Of a stretch of 64,000 nucleotides of DNA, positions 62,258-64,000 are shown piece by piece; within the stretch, counting starts at the first letter, position 1, and each line of letters starts with the position of its first letter. A model generated the notes under the pieces. That model had not been told where the DNA came from, searched no databases, and worked only from the letters and a program-made list of their open reading frames with translations. Origin of the DNA: Clostridium algoriphilum (GTDB taxonomy: Bacteria; Bacillota; Clostridia; Clostridiales; Clostridiaceae); contig NZ_JAIZZK010000017.1 of the NCBI RefSeq assembly GCF_020443705.1, positions 26,045 to 90,044 on the forward strand, written 5' to 3'. Both the position numbers and the translations under genes were made by a program.

Positions 62258-63160
62258 ATGACTACAAAAAAAGGTTTTATTTGTGATATAGAAAGTGGTA
62301 CTAATATAAAAATGTCATTAATGGTAATGAAAATAATGTTCAAAGATGCTTCTAAGTTTGTCTGCATATTAGTAGATAAGAGTGGAGAAATAAAAGCTAA
62401 TATTCCTACCAAAAATGGAGATATTAAAGAAGGAAGCGTATTAGAAGTTGAGGGATATAAAGATAAAAATTTAGATGTTAAGAAATATAAGTTTATAACG
62501 AATTATACTCTCTCAGATTATCTACCAACTGTAAAAAGACCTATTGAAGACATTATGAAGGAAATGGAAGTTCTTACTGATAAATATATAATTTCCAGTG
62601 AGGGTAAAGCAATGAATGACTATTTCTTTAAAGATAAAGAATTCTTAGATAAATTTGAAAGAGGAATTGGTGGAGTGTCCATGCATCATAATTACATAGG
62701 TGGTCTTGCAGAACATACTCTAAATGTTATGTATTTAACTGCCATGCTTTGCGAAAGATATGAATGCAAACGAACTGAAATAGCATTACTTTGCGCAAAA
62801 CTTCACGATATTGGAAAAGTTTATGAATTATATTATGATGGTCCTTTTAAATATACCCTTAGAGGGGAAATGGAAGGTCATATTGTTATTGGTGTAGAGT
62901 TAATAGATAATGCTACTAGGGAAAATCCAACACTTTATTCAGAAGATTTTATTGCTAGAGTAAAGGGATGCATTGTTCAACATCATGGCAAACCTGAATT
63001 CGGTTCTCCTAGAGGAATGAAAATGGAAGAATCATTTATAGTTAATTTTGCAGATTCTACAGATGCTACTATGAACAAAATTTCTCAAGTGAAGGATAAA
63101 ACAGAATCTGGAAATTGGTCAGACTATGATAGACGAATTGAAACTAGATTATATCTATAG
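62258..63160 (+). CDS. YhaM-type 3'-5' exoribonuclease (OB plus HD domains)
   Basis: This is a 300-residue nuclease with an N-terminal OB fold (IKMSLMVMKIMFKDASKF, then VEGYKDKNLDVKKY) and an HD phosphohydrolase domain. The HD domain is seen as VSMHHNYIGGLAEHTLNV, AKLHDIGKVYEL, EGHIVIGVEL and QHHGKPEFGSPRG, with all the metal ligands of the family. It trims RNA or DNA 3' ends. The start is the ATG at 62258 behind TTTGGAGG; the frame begins at a TTG that overlaps that site. It is followed after 20 bases by a DUF503 gene. Confidence 0.92.
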   Translation: MTTKKGFICDIESGTNIKMSLMVMKIMFKDASKFVCILVDKSGEIKANIPTKNGDIKEGSVLEVEGYKDKNLDVKKYKFITNYTLSDYLPTVKRPIEDIMKEMEVLTDKYIISSEGKAMNDYFFKDKEFLDKFERGIGGVSMHHNYIGGLAEHTLNVMYLTAMLCERYECKRTEIALLCAKLHDIGKVYELYYDGPFKYTLRGEMEGHIVIGVELIDNATRENPTLYSEDFIARVKGCIVQHHGKPEFGSPRGMKMEESFIVNFADSTDATMNKISQVKDKTESGNWSDYDRRIETRLYL

Positions 63161-63180
63161 TAAAGTGGGGTGGATAGAAT

Positions 63181-63483
63181 TTGAAAATATTAATTATGAA
63201 AGTTACCCTAAGAGCATCTTGGTCACACTCATTAAAAGAAAAGAGAATGGTTGTAAAAAGTATAATTCAAAAACTAAAGAATAAATTCAACATATCAATT
63301 GCTGAAGTCGATGATCAGGATATTCATCAAACAATAGTTATTGGAATTTCAGCAATATGTGGTACTTCTGCTCAACAAGATTCCACAATGGAGCATATAA
63401 TAACCTTTATAGAAAATAATACTGATGCAGAAATAGTTGATATACAAAAAGAAGATGTCTATGACAGTTTTAACCTGTCATAG
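63181..63483 (+). CDS. DUF503 (YlxP-like) protein
   Basis: This is a 100-residue protein of the DUF503 family. Features are RASWSHSLKEKRMVVKSIIQ, KNKFNISIAEVDDQDIHQTI and a final IVDIQKEDVY. The family has a ferredoxin-like fold and unknown role; in Bacillus it is encoded in the nusA-infB region, here it follows a YhaM-like gene. It starts at TTG (63181) behind GGGGTGGA. The last codons lie in a long hairpin that probably ends the operon. Confidence 0.9.
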   Translation: MKILIMKVTLRASWSHSLKEKRMVVKSIIQKLKNKFNISIAEVDDQDIHQTIVIGISAICGTSAQQDSTMEHIITFIENNTDAEIVDIQKEDVYDSFNLS

Positions 63484-63502
63484 ACATCTTCTTTTTGTAT
63501 AT
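63440..63502. terminator. 28-pair terminator hairpin between DUF503 and the aldehyde dehydrogenase
   Basis: A perfect 28-base stem (63440-63467 with 63475-63502), loop TTTTAAC. The left arm encodes the last codons of DUF503. A-rich/T-rich arms suit termination of both convergent genes. Confidence 0.85.
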
Positions 63503-63535
63503 TTACTTAAATCATTATGCTAACTAATCTTATTA

Positions 63536-64000
63536 TTATGCCCAAATCTCTTCTGCAGTTGGAACCTTAGCATCCTTATTAAAATACCCTATTCTAGATA
63601 TATTTATTAAGTGAGTATACGTAAAGTTTTCAGATATTGAATTATTTCCCCATGATCCACAACCAAGAGTTGTAGATGGATTGAATCCATTATTGAAACT
63701 TCCGCCTGTTCCTGTAGACGATACTTGATTAACAATAAATCTACTTATTGGTAAAACCGTTCCTGCATATTCAATATGATCTTTATTATTTGAATGAATA
63801 GATGAAGTATGTCCTGCACCATCAAGTAAAAGATTAGTCTTAGCTATTTCTACCGCTTCTTCAAATTTATCGTAAGCAAACGCGATCAAAATTGGGCACA
63901 TTACTTCTTTACAAAGTAAATCTAATTCTCCTGCACCCTTAGGTTTTAATATAATAACCTTGGTATTTGCTGGAATTACAACTCCTGCTAAATCAGCAAC
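63536..64000 (-). CDS. CoA-acylating aldehyde dehydrogenase, C-terminal part
   Basis: 155 codons at the right edge, open to base 64000, encode the end of an acetaldehyde-type dehydrogenase (EutE/PduP/SauS or the aldehyde domain of AdhE). Motifs are CPILIAFAYDKFEEAVEIA, SIHSNNKDHIEYAG, ISRFIVNQVSSTGTGGSF, TTLGCGSWGNNSISENFTY and a final VPTAEEIWA. The GCGSWG and SENFTY boxes are typical of acylating enzymes that make acyl-CoA. The protein ends here without an alcohol dehydrogenase domain, so it is not a full AdhE. The catalytic Cys lies outside the window. Confidence 0.88.
   Translation of the reverse strand, partial: VADLAGVVIPANTKVIILKPKGAGELDLLCKEVMCPILIAFAYDKFEEAVEIAKTNLLLDGAGHTSSIHSNNKDHIEYAGTVLPISRFIVNQVSSTGTGGSFNNGFNPSTTLGCGSWGNNSISENFTYTHLINISRIGYFNKDAKVPTAEEIWA

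Overview
The window is low-GC, Firmicutes-type DNA. The gene content points to a spore-forming anaerobic Clostridium (sensu stricto): spo0A, spoIIP, two alpha/beta-type SASP genes, a three-gene GerA-type germinant receptor operon, a GerQ-like coat protein, cobalamin and glycine riboswitches, and AT-rich spacers with strong AAGGAGG ribosome binding sites. I cannot fix the species from sequence alone. No tRNA, rRNA, CRISPR array or intact mobile element was seen.

Layout. 1-1698: end of a branched-chain amino-acid ABC transporter (livH partial, livJ). 2.1-4.7 kb: cell-wall amidase-like protein, FG-GAP-like protein, ribbon-helix-helix/zinc protein, and an OB-like/ParB-like protein. 5.1-8.8 kb: gerAA-gerAB-gerAC operon. 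8.9-10.8 kb: ACT protein plus UPF0210 protein under a glycine riboswitch. 10.9-17.7 kb: MarR-MFS pair, lon, a TetR regulator and a MATE exporter. 18-24.3 kb: flavin oxidoreductase, greA-like, mmuM, glutathione peroxidase, a repeat-rich anchored protein, and an aldo/keto reductase. 24.3-25 kb: gadB with an internal deletion. 25.3-28.7 kb: GerQ-like cluster, Lrp regulator divergent from a synthetase-derived asnA, and a SASP. 28.9-32 kb: cold-shock protein, then a membrane 4Fe-4S protein with two FMN-binding domains next to the flavin transferase apbE. 32.4-38.8 kb: small membrane proteins, spoIIP, NlpC/P60-like hydrolase, FlK-like thioesterase, IS3-type remnant, second SASP, spo0A. 39-42.3 kb: cation/proton antiporter, drug exporter, secreted His-rich protein. 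42.4-47.2 kb: two ECF metal uptake units, one a stand-alone CbiM/NikM with a leader attenuator and one a cbiMNQO operon with a cobalamin riboswitch. 47.4-50.8 kb: CPA1 antiporter, MarR, a structured leader before a micro-protein, and GtrA. 50.8-51.6 kb: truncated galU and parA stubs. 51.6-53.9 kb: ADP-ribosylglycohydrolase and thrB, the latter preceded by a thrC stub. 54.2-58.2 kb: cdd-deoC-nupC-pdp pyrimidine nucleoside salvage. 58.4-64 kb: small protein, D-2-hydroxyacid dehydrogenase, DUF2334 lipoprotein, YhaM-like nuclease, DUF503, and a partial CoA-acylating aldehyde dehydrogenase.

How the genes work together. The nucleoside block imports (nupC), deaminates (cdd), phosphorolyses (pdp) and cleaves (deoC) pyrimidine nucleosides. 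The 4Fe-4S/FMN protein and ApbE form a likely extracytoplasmic electron-transfer pair. The cbi operon feeds cobalt to B12 synthesis under B12 feedback. Several genes survive only as stubs (gadB, galU, parA, thrC, an IS3 orfA), so this chromosome segment has lost material by deletion. The best candidates for new biology are the glycine switch on the ACT/UPF0210 pair, the TetR operator shared with lon, the structured leaders before the NikM-like gene and the 49.7-kb micro-protein, and the flavin/iron-sulfur pair.
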